A stretch of DNA of 64,000 nucleotides from Emticicia sp. 21SJ11W-3 (GCF_024138715.1 NZ_CP092074.1:3596001-3660000); one strand, 5' to 3'. Shown: positions 44,029 through 53,822, counted from the first letter of the stretch. The notes: generated by a model not told the origin, from the letters alone. Numbers and translations are program-made.

Positions 44029-45915
44029 ATGAAGAAAATCATCCTGCTTTGCCTGCTTGGCCAATGGCTATGGGCACAACCCCACACTATCCCTTCAAAA
44101 GTTGAAAACGTGACGGTTTTTCTCAATGGTGCTCAGATAACCCGTTCTGCAAAAGTATCGCTGCCTGTGGGCAGAACCGAGCTGCTGTTCAAAGGTATAT
44201 CGCCGCAAATCAACGCCAATAGCATTCAGGTGAAGAGCGAGGGCAGGTTTACTATCCTGTCGGTATCGCATAAAATAGGCAATATGCTTGACAAACCCCT
44301 GCAGGAAGAAATCAATGCAATTGATGCCCAGAAAAAACAGATTGCATTGAAGATGACGGTTGAAAAAAACAACCTGCTGGTTTACCAGCGCGAAGAAGAA
44401 ATACTGCTCAAAAATCAGGTGGTGGGTGGCACACAGGCAGGTATGAAAACCGCCGACTTAAAAGAAAGTATCGACTTCCAGCGACAACGGATGGCGGAGG
44501 TGCTGACTAAAAAACTGGAGTTTCAGAACAAAATAGAGAAACTGGAAGAAGAAACGAAAAAACTTAACCAGCAACTTACAGAAATCAATGCCAGAAAAGA
44601 CGCGCTAATTTCAGAAATTTCGGTTACCGTCAGCGCAAAAGAACCTGTAACCAACGCCCCTGTTTCAATAAATTATTTCGTAAAAAATGCTGGCTGGGCA
44701 CCTACGTATGATTTCAGAATTGAGAAGCTCAGCCAACCCCTGCGCATGGCATATAAGGCCAATGTGTACCAGTTTTCAGGCGAAGACTGGAAAGACATAA
44801 AGCTGAGCCTTTCAACGGCTAATCCGTTCAAAAGTGGGCAGGCACCCATACTTCAAAAATGGACAGTAGGCCAAAGAAATGATTACAGCGACTATTATAA
44901 TCAGGTGGAGGAGGCTGATAATCAGGGCATCAATTCTAATCAGGCAGAGGTGTTCGGTAAAGTAACCGGAAAAAGCGACAAACAACCTTTGCCCGGTGTG
45001 CAAATTAGCCTGAAAGGTACCAGCCTTAGTACATCAACTGATGCAAACGGTTATTACAGGTTAACAATTCCGCCCCAGCTTTATGGCAAATCGGTAACAT
45101 TAATTTTCGATTATATTGGCTACTATAGGCTTGAAAGACCTGTAATTTCTAACAGATTAGATGTAATGATGGATGAGTCTGTTCAGGCTTTAAACGAGGT
45201 TGTTGTGACAGGCTATGCTCTAGCAGGCCGGGCCGCCGGGGTGGAAATTGCCGGCAATAATGACTACAAAAAAAAGACCGTTCCGCTGGATATTACTGAA
45301 CGAGATGCCCCTACCAGCCAATCTTTTGATATTCTGGTGCCATACAGTGTTCCATCAGACGGCAAGGTAATTACTGTGGAAATTAAGGAAGAGAGTATTC
45401 CGGCGGTTTTTCAGCATTTTACCATCCCGAAAATAGACACTGATGTGTTTCTGAACGCACAGATTATTAACTGGGAGAAATACAAGCTGTTACCCGGCGA
45501 GGCCAGTCTGTTTATTGAAAACACGTATGTGGGGAAATCGAACCTGAACTTATTCAATAAAGATACCCTGAGCCTTTCGTTCGGGCGAGATAAAAATGTA
45601 ATCATAAGCCGCACACAAATAAAAAGCTATCAGAAAAAACAGTTCATCGGCAGCAATAAAACTGAGCAGTTTGCCTATGAAATTGTAGCGCGCAACACCA
45701 AAAACGAAACCATAAATCTGGTGATTGAAGACCAGTTTCCTGTCTCAAACACCCGCGATGTAAGCATTGACGACAAAGAAGCACCCGAAGCGGAAGTTAA
45801 TACAGAAACCGGAAAAATTAAATGGACACTCACAATGGCACCTGCCAAAGAATACAAGGTGGGCTTTAAATATACCATTAAATCGCCGAAATCAGGAATG
45901 GTTTTGGCAGAGTAA
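44029..45915 (+). CDS. MuiA/DUF4139 protein with an inserted carboxypeptidase-regulatory-like domain
   Basis: The start is ATG 44029 (MKKIILLCLLGQWLWAQ, signal peptide), 628 residues. Order: DUF4140 N-terminal domain (VENVTVFLNGAQITRSA), a coiled coil (residues 85-200), the first part of DUF4139 (FVKNAGWAPTYDFRIE), an inserted CarboxypepD_reg-like beta-sandwich (residues 308-380: GKVTGKSDKQPLPGVQISLK, STDANGYYRLTIP) followed by EVVVTGYA, as at SusC N-termini, and then the rest of DUF4139 (PYSVPSDGKVITVEIKEESI ... KWTLTMAPAKEYKVGFKYTI). The family is named after a mucoidy inhibitor; its function is unknown. It is probably periplasmic or outer-membrane. Confidence 0.88.
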   Translation: MKKIILLCLLGQWLWAQPHTIPSKVENVTVFLNGAQITRSAKVSLPVGRTELLFKGISPQINANSIQVKSEGRFTILSVSHKIGNMLDKPLQEEINAIDAQKKQIALKMTVEKNNLLVYQREEEILLKNQVVGGTQAGMKTADLKESIDFQRQRMAEVLTKKLEFQNKIEKLEEETKKLNQQLTEINARKDALISEISVTVSAKEPVTNAPVSINYFVKNAGWAPTYDFRIEKLSQPLRMAYKANVYQFSGEDWKDIKLSLSTANPFKSGQAPILQKWTVGQRNDYSDYYNQVEEADNQGINSNQAEVFGKVTGKSDKQPLPGVQISLKGTSLSTSTDANGYYRLTIPPQLYGKSVTLIFDYIGYYRLERPVISNRLDVMMDESVQALNEVVVTGYALAGRAAGVEIAGNNDYKKKTVPLDITERDAPTSQSFDILVPYSVPSDGKVITVEIKEESIPAVFQHFTIPKIDTDVFLNAQIINWEKYKLLPGEASLFIENTYVGKSNLNLFNKDTLSLSFGRDKNVIISRTQIKSYQKKQFIGSNKTEQFAYEIVARNTKNETINLVIEDQFPVSNTRDVSIDDKEAPEAEVNTETGKIKWTLTMAPAKEYKVGFKYTIKSPKSGMVLAE

Positions 45916-45941
45916 AGGTGCAACCCCACCCCATTAAACGC

Positions 45942-45970
45942 CAACAGGCCACCCGATGGGTGGCCTGTTG
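45942..45970. terminator. Strong bidirectional terminator between the MuiA-like gene and exbD
   Basis: CAACAGGCCACCC and GGGTGGCCTGTTG form a perfect 13-bp stem with a 3-nt loop, midway between convergent genes ending at 45915 (plus) and 45989 (minus). It lacks a long T-run, but the stem is very stable. Confidence 0.8.
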
Positions 45971-45988
45971 CATCTATAATAGTTCTAT

Positions 45989-46390
45989 TTACTTATTCAG
46001 TTCGGTAGCCAGAACCATGCGTATTTTCAGCTTGGCACCCAGCGACATGGCATCTACCAGGTCTTGCACGGTAAGTGAGCTTTCGGCTCTTAAAACCACC
46101 GTTGGTTCTTCCATATTGGCGGTGGCGGCTATCAGGCGTTCTTCCAGTTGCGGAAAAGGCACCGGTGTGCTGTTAATATAATACACCTTATCTTTGGTAA
46201 TAGAAAGCGAAACCGGTTGCTTGCTGACATCGTGCGAAGATTTCGACGATTTAGGCAAAAGCAGTTTAATTACGTTAGGATTCCCCAGCGTAGATATAAT
46301 GAGGAAGAACAACAGCAGGAAGAACATAATATCGTTCAGCGATGCGGTTGAAACTTCGGCTTCAAATCTTCTTTGGCGTTTTAATTTCAT
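45989..46390 (-). CDS. exbD: ExbD/TolR-family biopolymer transporter
   Basis: 133 residues: a cytoplasmic basic N-terminus (MKLKRQRRFEAEVSTASLND), one membrane helix IMFFLLLFFLIISTLG with the conserved Asp just before it (LNDIMF), and a periplasmic domain. It uses the proton motive force with ExbB to energise TonB-dependent transport or a related gliding/Tol function. It lies 27 bases after exbB. Confidence 0.9.
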   Translation of the reverse strand: MKLKRQRRFEAEVSTASLNDIMFFLLLFFLIISTLGNPNVIKLLLPKSSKSSHDVSKQPVSLSITKDKVYYINSTPVPFPQLEERLIAATANMEEPTVVLRAESSLTVQDLVDAMSLGAKLKIRMVLATELNK

Positions 46391-46417
46391 GTTGGTAAAC
46401 TGATGGTTGCTGAAAAA

Positions 46418-47095
46418 TTATCTCACAGGCTCGTTCAATGTGTCGAGCAGATCCATTACAGTTGCCTGCAGGTGGATACTGAATTTATCAATCATCATGT
46501 TGATACCATGATACCCGGCGTAGGCTATCACCCCTACCACCAGCCCGGTGAAAGACGAAATCATTTTTTCGTACAAACCGTTGGCAATAATCTCGATGGT
46601 GAAGTTTCCGGTAGCGGCAATGTCATAAAATATACGGATGATACCCGAAATGGTACCAATAAAACCCAGAATAGGCGCTACACCGGCAATAAGGCCCAGA
46701 AAGCCCATATTTTTTTCCATTTTAGATATTTCCAGATTCCCCTGTATCTCCATTGCGCTCTCAATATCTTTCACAGGGCGGCCTATACGTGTAATACCCT
46801 TTTCTAATATACGTGAAATAGGCAGATTAGTACTTTTGCAAAGGGTGGTAGCGGTGCGTAGGTCGCCGCGTAATACGTTATCTTTTAAGGTGCGTAGAAA
46901 GCCAAAATCAATATTAGAGGCAGCTCTGATAAACAGGTAACGCTCAATAATGAAGAATATGGCCAGAAAAAGCAAAAACAATAGCGGGTAAACAACAACT
47001 CCCCCTTTCAATAAGAGGCTTAAATAATTAATTGATTCGGCACTTGCAGCAGTTGAGGTTGAGTCTGGAACTTGAAGCAAAACTGTTTGTAGCAT
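46418..47095 (-). CDS. exbB: ExbB/TolQ/MotA proton-channel protein
   Basis: 225 residues with three membrane helices: VVYPLLFLLFLAIFFIIERY, GFLGLIAGVAPILGFIGTIS and the last at MISSFTGLVVGVIAYAGYHG. The MotA_ExbB signature (LGLIAGVAPILGFIGTISGI) is complete. It is the first gene of the exbB-exbD operon. Confidence 0.92.
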   Translation of the reverse strand: MLQTVLLQVPDSTSTAASAESINYLSLLLKGGVVVYPLLFLLFLAIFFIIERYLFIRAASNIDFGFLRTLKDNVLRGDLRTATTLCKSTNLPISRILEKGITRIGRPVKDIESAMEIQGNLEISKMEKNMGFLGLIAGVAPILGFIGTISGIIRIFYDIAATGNFTIEIIANGLYEKMISSFTGLVVGVIAYAGYHGINMMIDKFSIHLQATVMDLLDTLNEPVR

Positions 47096-47354
47096 GGGGA
47101 AAAGATTATAGGTTTTCGTTATAAACTTTAAGAAAGCTGGATTTAGTATGCAAGTTAAGGCTTTTTTTAAACTTGCGCCGAAGATTCTTCCGATATTGGC
47201 ATTAACAGTCTGTAAATATCTGGTTTATAACCCAATACCAAACAATAATTTTACAATTATTTATCGAACGGTTGGGAAAAAAAAATTAAATTTGTTAATT
47301 ACCCTAATCGTGCGGGATACCCCCGTAAACCAATAAACAAACCAAACCTACACT

Positions 47355-47720
47355 ATGCATTTCAGCAAGCTGGTACCCAATATTTTTTATGTTGATATTA
47401 AAGACGGCCTCGTTACGTTTGTCGACTGCCTGCAGTTCAGCATTGTGCATGATGAACTGAAAACCGCAAGGCCTTTTTGTGTGCTTGCCAAAGGAGATAT
47501 AACGATTAATCTTTTTCAGGATGCCCCTTTGGCCCGTGAACACAACCCGGAGTTCAGACTGGTAACCGATAACATAGAAGAAGTGTATGCCCGGGTTTCG
47601 GCCTCGCATCCGCACTTGTTGCACCCTAACCTGAGCCGGATAACCCTGCGCCCCTGGGGAGCCAGAGAATTTGCAATTACCGACAAACAATTGGGCATTG
47701 TTGTGCAGCAGTGGACTTAG
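47355..47720 (+). CDS. Bleomycin-resistance/VOC-fold protein
   Basis: 121 residues with a dioxygenase-like VOC fold: MHFSKLVPNIFYVDI at the start, FCVLAKGDITINLFQDAP in the middle and LRPWGAREFAITDKQLGIVV at the end. Typical His/Glu metal ligands are not all present (no clear terminal Glu), so it may bind a small ligand without metal. It lies convergent with the SnoaL-like gene, 12 bases apart. Confidence 0.75.
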   Translation: MHFSKLVPNIFYVDIKDGLVTFVDCLQFSIVHDELKTARPFCVLAKGDITINLFQDAPLAREHNPEFRLVTDNIEEVYARVSASHPHLLHPNLSRITLRPWGAREFAITDKQLGIVVQQWT

Positions 47721-47732
47721 TACTTGCTCTGT

Positions 47733-48221
47733 TTACTTAGCAGGCGCATATTTCTCGGCGCTATCCCAGTGTTCGGCTATTTTGCCGTTTTCAATTCTGA
47801 ACATATCAAACCAGGTTGTAGTATATTTTTTGGATTTGTCGGTTGGGTCAGGCAACTCTCTTACAAAACTGATTACCACCAAATCTCCTTCAGCCACGAT
47901 TGACACCACCTGCGCCTTAATGGCATCTGCAATGGGTTCAGGCTTTTTGAATTTTGAGAAAAACTCTACCACCGCCTTTCTGCCCGTAGCGGCGTTCGGG
48001 TTGTGCTGCATGTAGTCTTCGGCAAAATATTTTTCAGCTACTTCCATGTGCCCACCTTCCAGAAACTCCCGCCACATATCATACACCAATTTCTTATTTG
48101 CCGCCAGCTTTTTATCCTTGCTTTTCAGTAACTCGCTTTGTGGAGCTAGGGGTTTTACGGGTAGTTGGGCTAGTAGTTGGTTTGAGATTAGTAATAGGGC
48201 TAGTATTGATATTTTTTTCAT
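47733..48221 (-). CDS. Exported SnoaL-like (NTF2-fold) protein
   Basis: 162 residues with a signal peptide (MKKISILALLLISNQLLAQ) and a SnoaL-like polyketide-cyclase/NTF2 fold: VAEKYFAEDYMQHNPNAATG, VVISFVRELPD, FDMFRIENGKIAEHWDSAEK. This family is widespread in Bacteroidota; the enzymatic role is unknown. Confidence 0.88.
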   Translation of the reverse strand: MKKISILALLLISNQLLAQLPVKPLAPQSELLKSKDKKLAANKKLVYDMWREFLEGGHMEVAEKYFAEDYMQHNPNAATGRKAVVEFFSKFKKPEPIADAIKAQVVSIVAEGDLVVISFVRELPDPTDKSKKYTTTWFDMFRIENGKIAEHWDSAEKYAPAK

Positions 48222-48432
48222 GGGGGTGATTTTTTGGGTTGGACATTTTGGGGGAAGATAGGGGTTGTTTGGTATGAATAGATTGGGATTAAAAGTTTGT
48301 TAATTGAATACCTATATTAGCTATGTGATTTTTTTATACCAAATTGACGATGTATTCTAAGAATGATTGCCACAATAAGTATATAAATTTAGTCTAGGAT
48401 GTCTATATTACTCAATGGATATTGAGTGCGTT

Positions 48433-48930
48433 TTAATTTTTAGTAATAAGTCTCCTATGTTCTTCCTTTAAAATACTCGGCCTTTTCTTAAACACTTTAT
48501 AAAATAATTCAATCTTTTCTTTTAACGTTAAATTAACGATATCTTGATTTAAACTCCACCATTTATAAAACTCGATTGGTTGTGTAGCGTAAGGAACAGC
48601 AGCCTGTACAGGTTTATCATAGCCACTAAACTCGATTCTTGTTTTTAAACCTAGTGCATGTCTAAAGTATTCTTGATGATATACTCGCAATTTCGAAATT
48701 AGTAAATTAAAAACCTCTTTATTGACTTTTAAAGGAGTGCCCTTACGTACTCTATCAAATAAAACCGGATCTTTTATAAGCCACTCTGAAACACGCAAGG
48801 TATTTAATTTAATTCCATTATCAATCGTTAATAAATCATTGAAAAAATAAGTTCTATTAATAGATGGAAAAAAAATGTGAGCATTCGATTCGCTATGTTG
48901 ATTAATTTGAAGTTCCCCTCTTGTTAATTC
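48433..48930 (-). CDS. Start-less frame continuing the helicase gene across an A11 run
   Basis: From the A11 run at 48932-48942 (plus-strand T) to TAA 48433-48435 the frame stays open for 166 codons with no ATG or GTG in its first 44 codons; the first possible start is TTG 48798. It reads ELTRGELQINQHSESNAHIF, then FPSINRTYFFNDLLTIDNGI, LRVSEWLIKDPVLFDRVRKG and on to RRLITKN. The sequence has coding character throughout. One extra A (A12) in DNA or mRNA would fuse it to the helicase after DIIEDLKKK, giving about 1,220 residues. It is therefore either the helicase's own C-terminal domain, reached by slippage, or the relic of a recent frameshift. I recognise no known domain. Confidence 0.6.
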   Translation of the reverse strand, partial: ELTRGELQINQHSESNAHIFFPSINRTYFFNDLLTIDNGIKLNTLRVSEWLIKDPVLFDRVRKGTPLKVNKEVFNLLISKLRVYHQEYFRHALGLKTRIEFSGYDKPVQAAVPYATQPIEFYKWWSLNQDIVNLTLKEKIELFYKVFKKRPSILKEEHRRLITKN

Positions 48931-51900
48931 GTTTTTTTTTTTAAATCTTCGATTATATCAATATTATTTGGTTCACCTCCTTTGTATTTTTCTAATATAA
49001 AATCAACATCTGCTCCTAAAAAGAAATCTTCAATTAGATCCCATCGTTCTGAATTGCTAAAGCTACGTAAAAAAAAATGATCGAATATTTGGTTACTTAA
49101 ATTATGACGATCAAGAGTTTTGTTCAATAGGCTGTTTGAGTAACCAGAGTGATTTGAGTCTCTTTCAATTCTACTTGGGTCATTTATACGAATAAAAACC
49201 ATTGGATTTTCACCACCTTTAATTTCAAATGTTCCTAGTTCAAGTATTTCCAAAAAATAACCTAAACGCACATAAGTAATTGCATTAGATTCCTTATTTG
49301 TTACATATCTTTCAACTACAACATTATCATTATTTCCAAATATACCGTTTAAACGATTTAGAAGCGTTATGAAATTCCCCAAATACTGATTATTAAACAC
49401 CCTGTATTCTACTCCATCTATACTTTTTCGCTGTTGCAAAAATGCATTAGGCTCAATTACTCCAGGTTGCAGTAAACGACCCGAATATGAAGACAATATA
49501 AATTTACTCAATTTTTCTGCTTTTTTATCGTCTTGAAGATAATTATTAAGTTGATTCTGAAATTCACTTTGTTTAAAGAAGCCATTGCTATTTGCAAATA
49601 TTCTTTGAACTGAATCAAGTATTGATTGGAGTTTACTAAATGTAGAATTGAAGCTATCTAGTCTTTCAAATGAAATTTTCAATTGGGGTATCAATTCTAT
49701 TTTCTCATCTTTGAACAAATTCCCTTTATAGAACTCTTTCTTTAAAATAGGAAAACTTTTATCTACAAAATGATCGTACCAAAGTCTATCTAGATCTATT
49801 TCAATTATTGCATTACCATTTTCAGTATTCAATAGAATCCTAAATATACTATTGTATTTCAATTTTAAGATTTTTAAATGAGAATCTGATATTCTAGCAA
49901 AAACCTTAACAAACAACTTTTTAGGCCTTGCAATAATAACATTAAACCTATTTTTAGCTAAATAATCCTTTTCGATCATCATTAAGGCAGTTAATACTTT
50001 CTGATCTAGATCAATTGCATTTTCGAAAATGTGTCCGAAGTCATCAACAGATAATAATAAGTTTCTATTATTGTTATTCTTTAAATAGGATTTATAAATT
50101 TTCTTAAGAACTTCTCTTATTTGGTATGGTTTAATTGCTGACATACCGTGAAGTGCTTTAGTATACCTTTGATCTTGAGATGAATAGTTTAATGAGGCAA
50201 ATCCATTTAGTTTAGGATTTCTTGCAACTCTACCAATTTCTTGAACATAGTCAGGAAGTAAACCAGAGGGAGCATGATGATAAACAACTTGTATATCTGA
50301 TATATCTATTCCCATTCCAAAGGCTTTTGTAGAAATCATAATTTTTCTTTCACTGCTTTTGAATTGTTTATAAGCAAACTCTTTGCTCTGAGCGTCCAAT
50401 GACCCATAATAACCTATTGCAATTTCTGGTTGATTGGAATTTAATTGATTGAGAATCTGCCGAATATGTCTTGAATATGGGGTATAAACTAATGTTTTTA
50501 AACCAAGTTCATTGAGCTTTCTAATAAATTCAACAGTTTGAGAAATTTTATGTGCATCATAATTAGATGAAAATTTTTCATAATTATTTACTATAAATTC
50601 AATATCATTTCGTTTTATCTGCCCAATAAAAATATGAGGGTTAAGCATAACTAAGCTGTCAATACTATCAAATACCATGTCATTTGTACCTCCATAGATC
50701 GCAGTTGCTGTAACTGCAACCATTGGGAAACTCAAGTTATGATATTTGCGCATTTTCCTAATATGATTTCCTAGAAACCAATAATCTACGCGAAAATCTC
50801 TTCCCCAAGTAGTAATAAGATGAGCTTCATCAATTACTAACAAGCCAAGTCTTCTATAACCTATGAAGTGCGTGATGTCATAAGATAATAATAATTCAGG
50901 GGACATATACAAAATATCTATTTCGCTGCTTTTGCAACTTTCAATTACTCTTTCCCTATCTATTAAACTTAATTCGCTATTTAAATATGCTACTTTATCA
51001 AAATTTCTGTCATTTAGAATTGTATTAACTTGGTCTTTCATTAATGCAATAAGTGGAGATACAACAATAGTGACATCACCTTTTTCGGAAACATAAAAAG
51101 CCGGCAATTGAAAAAGCATAGATTTTCCTGCTCCTGTTGGAGCAGTCAAGAATAAATCTCTGGTAGGCTTACTTAACACTGAATTTTCATATTCATTAAT
51201 AATTGTATCAACAATCAATCCTTGAGAAATATCAAATACTTCACTATTTAAGTTTGGATTTTTGTAAACTGAAATATTTCTAAAAGAAACAGATTTGCCC
51301 CAATATTTATATAAAAGTTCTAGAGTTTTATCCTTTATTTGAAAGGCTGAATTAATTGAAGTCTCTTTAAGGATAAAAAGTATACCACCGAATTCGCATA
51401 AAAAAGCATTTAGTTTCTTTAGTTGGTTTAAAACAGAATCATTTAGGGGTTGTTTTGGATAAAACTTCACAACCGCTTGCTTTTTGAAATTATCTTCCTG
51501 AAAGCATTTATTTACAAAAAAATCTATAGAGTATGGATCAGAACTAACATCGATACACTCTATAGTTTGATCTTTTGAAAACTCAAGTTCTTTGGTATCT
51601 TCAAAAATATCATTAAATATAAATGGGTTTATAGGATATTTTATTGAGTAATAATAATTACCGTTAATTGCTACTTGTTCTGCCTGATATATTGGTAAGT
51701 TATCAGGTCGTAACTCAATACTTTCTTTTTCTTCCTTTTCAAAATAATTTTCTTTACTTACAGGAAAAAGTTGTCTAAGGTTATCTTTAATTATTACTAC
51801 TCTTTCAATAAAAAAGGATGGATCAATATAAAAGATAAGATAGCTAAATTGAGCAAATGAAAGCAAATGATACTCTTTAGTTTGATTAAGTATAGTGAAG

Positions 51901-52103
51901 ATTTTTGTAAACCAAATTTTATTGAAGGTCTTTTCATCTGCCTCTATCTCAAATGTTTCAATATCTGCAATAAAATTTTGTCGATCATTATAATCCAAAA
52001 GCGTTATTTGACCAAGAATCACAAAAATTTGATTATTATTTATTTTACTTAAATAGTCAACTTTATTGAAAATTTTCCTAGAATAAATTTCTCTTTGAGT
52101 CAT
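48924..52103 (-). CDS. RecQ-like superfamily 2 helicase with long extensions
   Basis: A 1,059-residue protein. The central helicase core (about residues 310-660) shows TAPTGAGKSMLFQLPA (motif I), VVSPLIALMKDQ (Ia), LLVIDEAHLITTWGRDFR (II, DEAH), VAVTATA (III), STKAFGMGIDISDIQVVYHH (V) and YVQEIGRVARN (VI), the RecQ layout. About 310 residues precede it and 400 follow, without a visible RQC zinc site or HRDC domain. The gene is much more AT-rich than its neighbours and stands alone, as expected of a horizontally acquired defence or repair gene. The stop follows an A11 run, after which the next frame stays open for 166 codons. The defence role is inferred. Confidence 0.85.
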   Translation of the reverse strand: MTQREIYSRKIFNKVDYLSKINNNQIFVILGQITLLDYNDRQNFIADIETFEIEADEKTFNKIWFTKIFTILNQTKEYHLLSFAQFSYLIFYIDPSFFIERVVIIKDNLRQLFPVSKENYFEKEEKESIELRPDNLPIYQAEQVAINGNYYYSIKYPINPFIFNDIFEDTKELEFSKDQTIECIDVSSDPYSIDFFVNKCFQEDNFKKQAVVKFYPKQPLNDSVLNQLKKLNAFLCEFGGILFILKETSINSAFQIKDKTLELLYKYWGKSVSFRNISVYKNPNLNSEVFDISQGLIVDTIINEYENSVLSKPTRDLFLTAPTGAGKSMLFQLPAFYVSEKGDVTIVVSPLIALMKDQVNTILNDRNFDKVAYLNSELSLIDRERVIESCKSSEIDILYMSPELLLSYDITHFIGYRRLGLLVIDEAHLITTWGRDFRVDYWFLGNHIRKMRKYHNLSFPMVAVTATAIYGGTNDMVFDSIDSLVMLNPHIFIGQIKRNDIEFIVNNYEKFSSNYDAHKISQTVEFIRKLNELGLKTLVYTPYSRHIRQILNQLNSNQPEIAIGYYGSLDAQSKEFAYKQFKSSERKIMISTKAFGMGIDISDIQVVYHHAPSGLLPDYVQEIGRVARNPKLNGFASLNYSSQDQRYTKALHGMSAIKPYQIREVLKKIYKSYLKNNNNRNLLLSVDDFGHIFENAIDLDQKVLTALMMIEKDYLAKNRFNVIIARPKKLFVKVFARISDSHLKILKLKYNSIFRILLNTENGNAIIEIDLDRLWYDHFVDKSFPILKKEFYKGNLFKDEKIELIPQLKISFERLDSFNSTFSKLQSILDSVQRIFANSNGFFKQSEFQNQLNNYLQDDKKAEKLSKFILSSYSGRLLQPGVIEPNAFLQQRKSIDGVEYRVFNNQYLGNFITLLNRLNGIFGNNDNVVVERYVTNKESNAITYVRLGYFLEILELGTFEIKGGENPMVFIRINDPSRIERDSNHSGYSNSLLNKTLDRHNLSNQIFDHFFLRSFSNSERWDLIEDFFLGADVDFILEKYKGGEPNNIDIIEDLKKKTN

Positions 52104-52294
52104 AAATCAATAGGTTATTAGGTTTTAATCTTTGAAAATTTAATTAGTACAATAAACTAGATTTTTAGAGATTTTAAAATACTCTTGACAAAATTGGAAT
52201 TAATCGAATGTCAAAAAAATATTTAGAAATATACAAACTAAGCAATACAACTCCAATAAACATTTTTTTAACGGTACCTACAAACCAAAAAAAA
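52104..52294. other. Intergenic upstream of the helicase gene
   Basis: These 190 AT-rich bases lie between the helicase start and the terminator of the XRE gene. They should hold the helicase promoter, but none is clear. Confidence 0.3.
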
Positions 52295-52311
52295 AGCCGC
52301 ATCTCGCGGCT
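52295..52311 (-). terminator. Terminator after the XRE regulator gene
   Basis: AGCCGC-ATCTC-GCGGCT, read on the minus strand, is followed by a T9 tract (52286-52294). It lies 27 bases beyond the regulator stop. Confidence 0.85.
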
Positions 52312-52337
52312 GTTCCAAAATCTTTATTACATTATAA

Positions 52338-53822
52338 TCACCCCTCCATCGCCCTCAGGGCAGCTTTCATGTTCTGTATCTGGCGTTTTTTTTGTAGTAT
52401 CACTGGGGCGGCTACGCGTTCTTTGCAGTCGAAAAGGCTGCAGCGTTCGCAGGTCTGGTTTACGTCGCGGGTTATGATGTTCGGGTCGTCCAGAAACTTC
52501 ATTTTGGCGCGCAGGTTGTCGTTTATCTCAAAACCCACCGACACGCTGATGTTGGTATGCTTAATGATGTTCAGCGGGCGCGCCATGGCCATCACCAGAT
52601 ATTTACTGCCAGAGTCAACATAGTTAGATATCTGCACCCCTACCAGTGGCTCTTTCACCTCGCCTTTTTGTTGAAGGTCTGACACGTCGTCGAGAATATT
52701 CAATGACACCCACCGGCGGCAGTAATGCTCTTCCTGCGACTCGTGCGGGGTATGCCTGCGCGCCAGGTGCATTTCTTTGGTAAGATGATACTCCTTTTTG
52801 CCCGTAGGGGCCTCAAACCGCAGAAAGAAAATCTCGTCAATGCCAAAGTATCGGGGCAGCACATTGCTGATGCGGTGGTAGAGTGTCTCTGGTGTAGCCT
52901 GAAACTGCTCGGCCATTTCTACCAGTGCGGCGTTGCTCCAGGTTGGCTGGTTAAACAGCTGCTCCAGTTTTTCTATCAGTTTCTCACGGCGTATCAGTAT
53001 GGCTCCGGCAAAATAAGAGGCCTTGAAGTTGTTGAGAATCTCTTCAAACGACTTCACCTCTACCCAAGACGAGGTATAGGGGCGGTCTTTGAGCTTCATA
53101 TAAATAAAGCCCAGCTCGCGGCCCAGGGTAAAGGCGCGTTGGTCAGACGTGATACGTTTATTGATGAGCAGGGTATTGGTTTTGGGCAAAAATACCGAGC
53201 GGATGTTAATGATATGGGGGTAGTCGTCTTCGTCGAAGTACTTAATAGCAATGCCGTATTTATCAGTTAGCAGGTTAGAGAGGTAAAACTCATCAATCTG
53301 GGTGTCGGCGCTGATGCGGTTTTCGGCCAGAAAACGGTCAATTACCTCTTCCAGTTCGGGGAAGTAGTTGTCGTGCATTTCCTGATACGAGCGCATAACG
53401 GCAAAATAAAACTGCTCTACCGTCATGTTATAATTGCGGCCTATTTCAATAATAGTGCTGATAAAGGCGCTCAGCTTGGTTGGCGCCCCTGAGAGGAGTT
53501 CAAGCAGGTCGGCCGGCGAAATACCAAAAATTTCAAAGGGCAGCTCGGTCAGAAAATTAGAGTGGAGCAGCTCTGAAATAGGCTCAAGTTTTTTGTTGAG
53601 TTTGAGCGACACCAGGCTGTCGTAATCAACGCCCATGGCATCGGCCAAAGCCACTATTTTATCAGACTTCGGATATTTCTTTCCTTTTTCTATTTCATTG
53701 ATATAGGACATCGACAGGCCTGACTTCTGGGCGAGGTCAGTGAGCGACATACCTTTGTCAATTCGCAGTTGTTTTAGCTTTAGTCCGAAAACCAGTCGGA
53801 TATTATCAGTATTAAGGCTCAT
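52338..53822 (-). CDS. XRE-family regulator with DUF955-like and C-terminal Cys domain (RamB/ScfR type)
   Basis: 494 residues. The N-terminal HTH is clear (LKQLRIDKGMSLTDLAQKSG, LSMSYINEIEKGKKYP). A middle domain resembles IrrE/ImmA, but the HExxH is degenerate (TLGRELGFIYMKLKDRP), so peptidase activity is unlikely. The C-terminal domain has EEHYCRRWVSL and a cysteine cluster CERCSLFDCKERVAAPVIL. This architecture is that of short-chain acyl-CoA/fatty-acid regulators such as RamB. Possible target genes cannot be told. GC content is that of the core genome, in contrast to the AT-rich helicase beside it. Confidence 0.88.
   Translation of the reverse strand: MSLNTDNIRLVFGLKLKQLRIDKGMSLTDLAQKSGLSMSYINEIEKGKKYPKSDKIVALADAMGVDYDSLVSLKLNKKLEPISELLHSNFLTELPFEIFGISPADLLELLSGAPTKLSAFISTIIEIGRNYNMTVEQFYFAVMRSYQEMHDNYFPELEEVIDRFLAENRISADTQIDEFYLSNLLTDKYGIAIKYFDEDDYPHIINIRSVFLPKTNTLLINKRITSDQRAFTLGRELGFIYMKLKDRPYTSSWVEVKSFEEILNNFKASYFAGAILIRREKLIEKLEQLFNQPTWSNAALVEMAEQFQATPETLYHRISNVLPRYFGIDEIFFLRFEAPTGKKEYHLTKEMHLARRHTPHESQEEHYCRRWVSLNILDDVSDLQQKGEVKEPLVGVQISNYVDSGSKYLVMAMARPLNIIKHTNISVSVGFEINDNLRAKMKFLDDPNIITRDVNQTCERCSLFDCKERVAAPVILQKKRQIQNMKAALRAMEG

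Noticed and set aside
46403-46940. Plus-strand frames of 100-134 codons opposite exbB
   Set aside because: They are shadows of the conserved ExbB protein.
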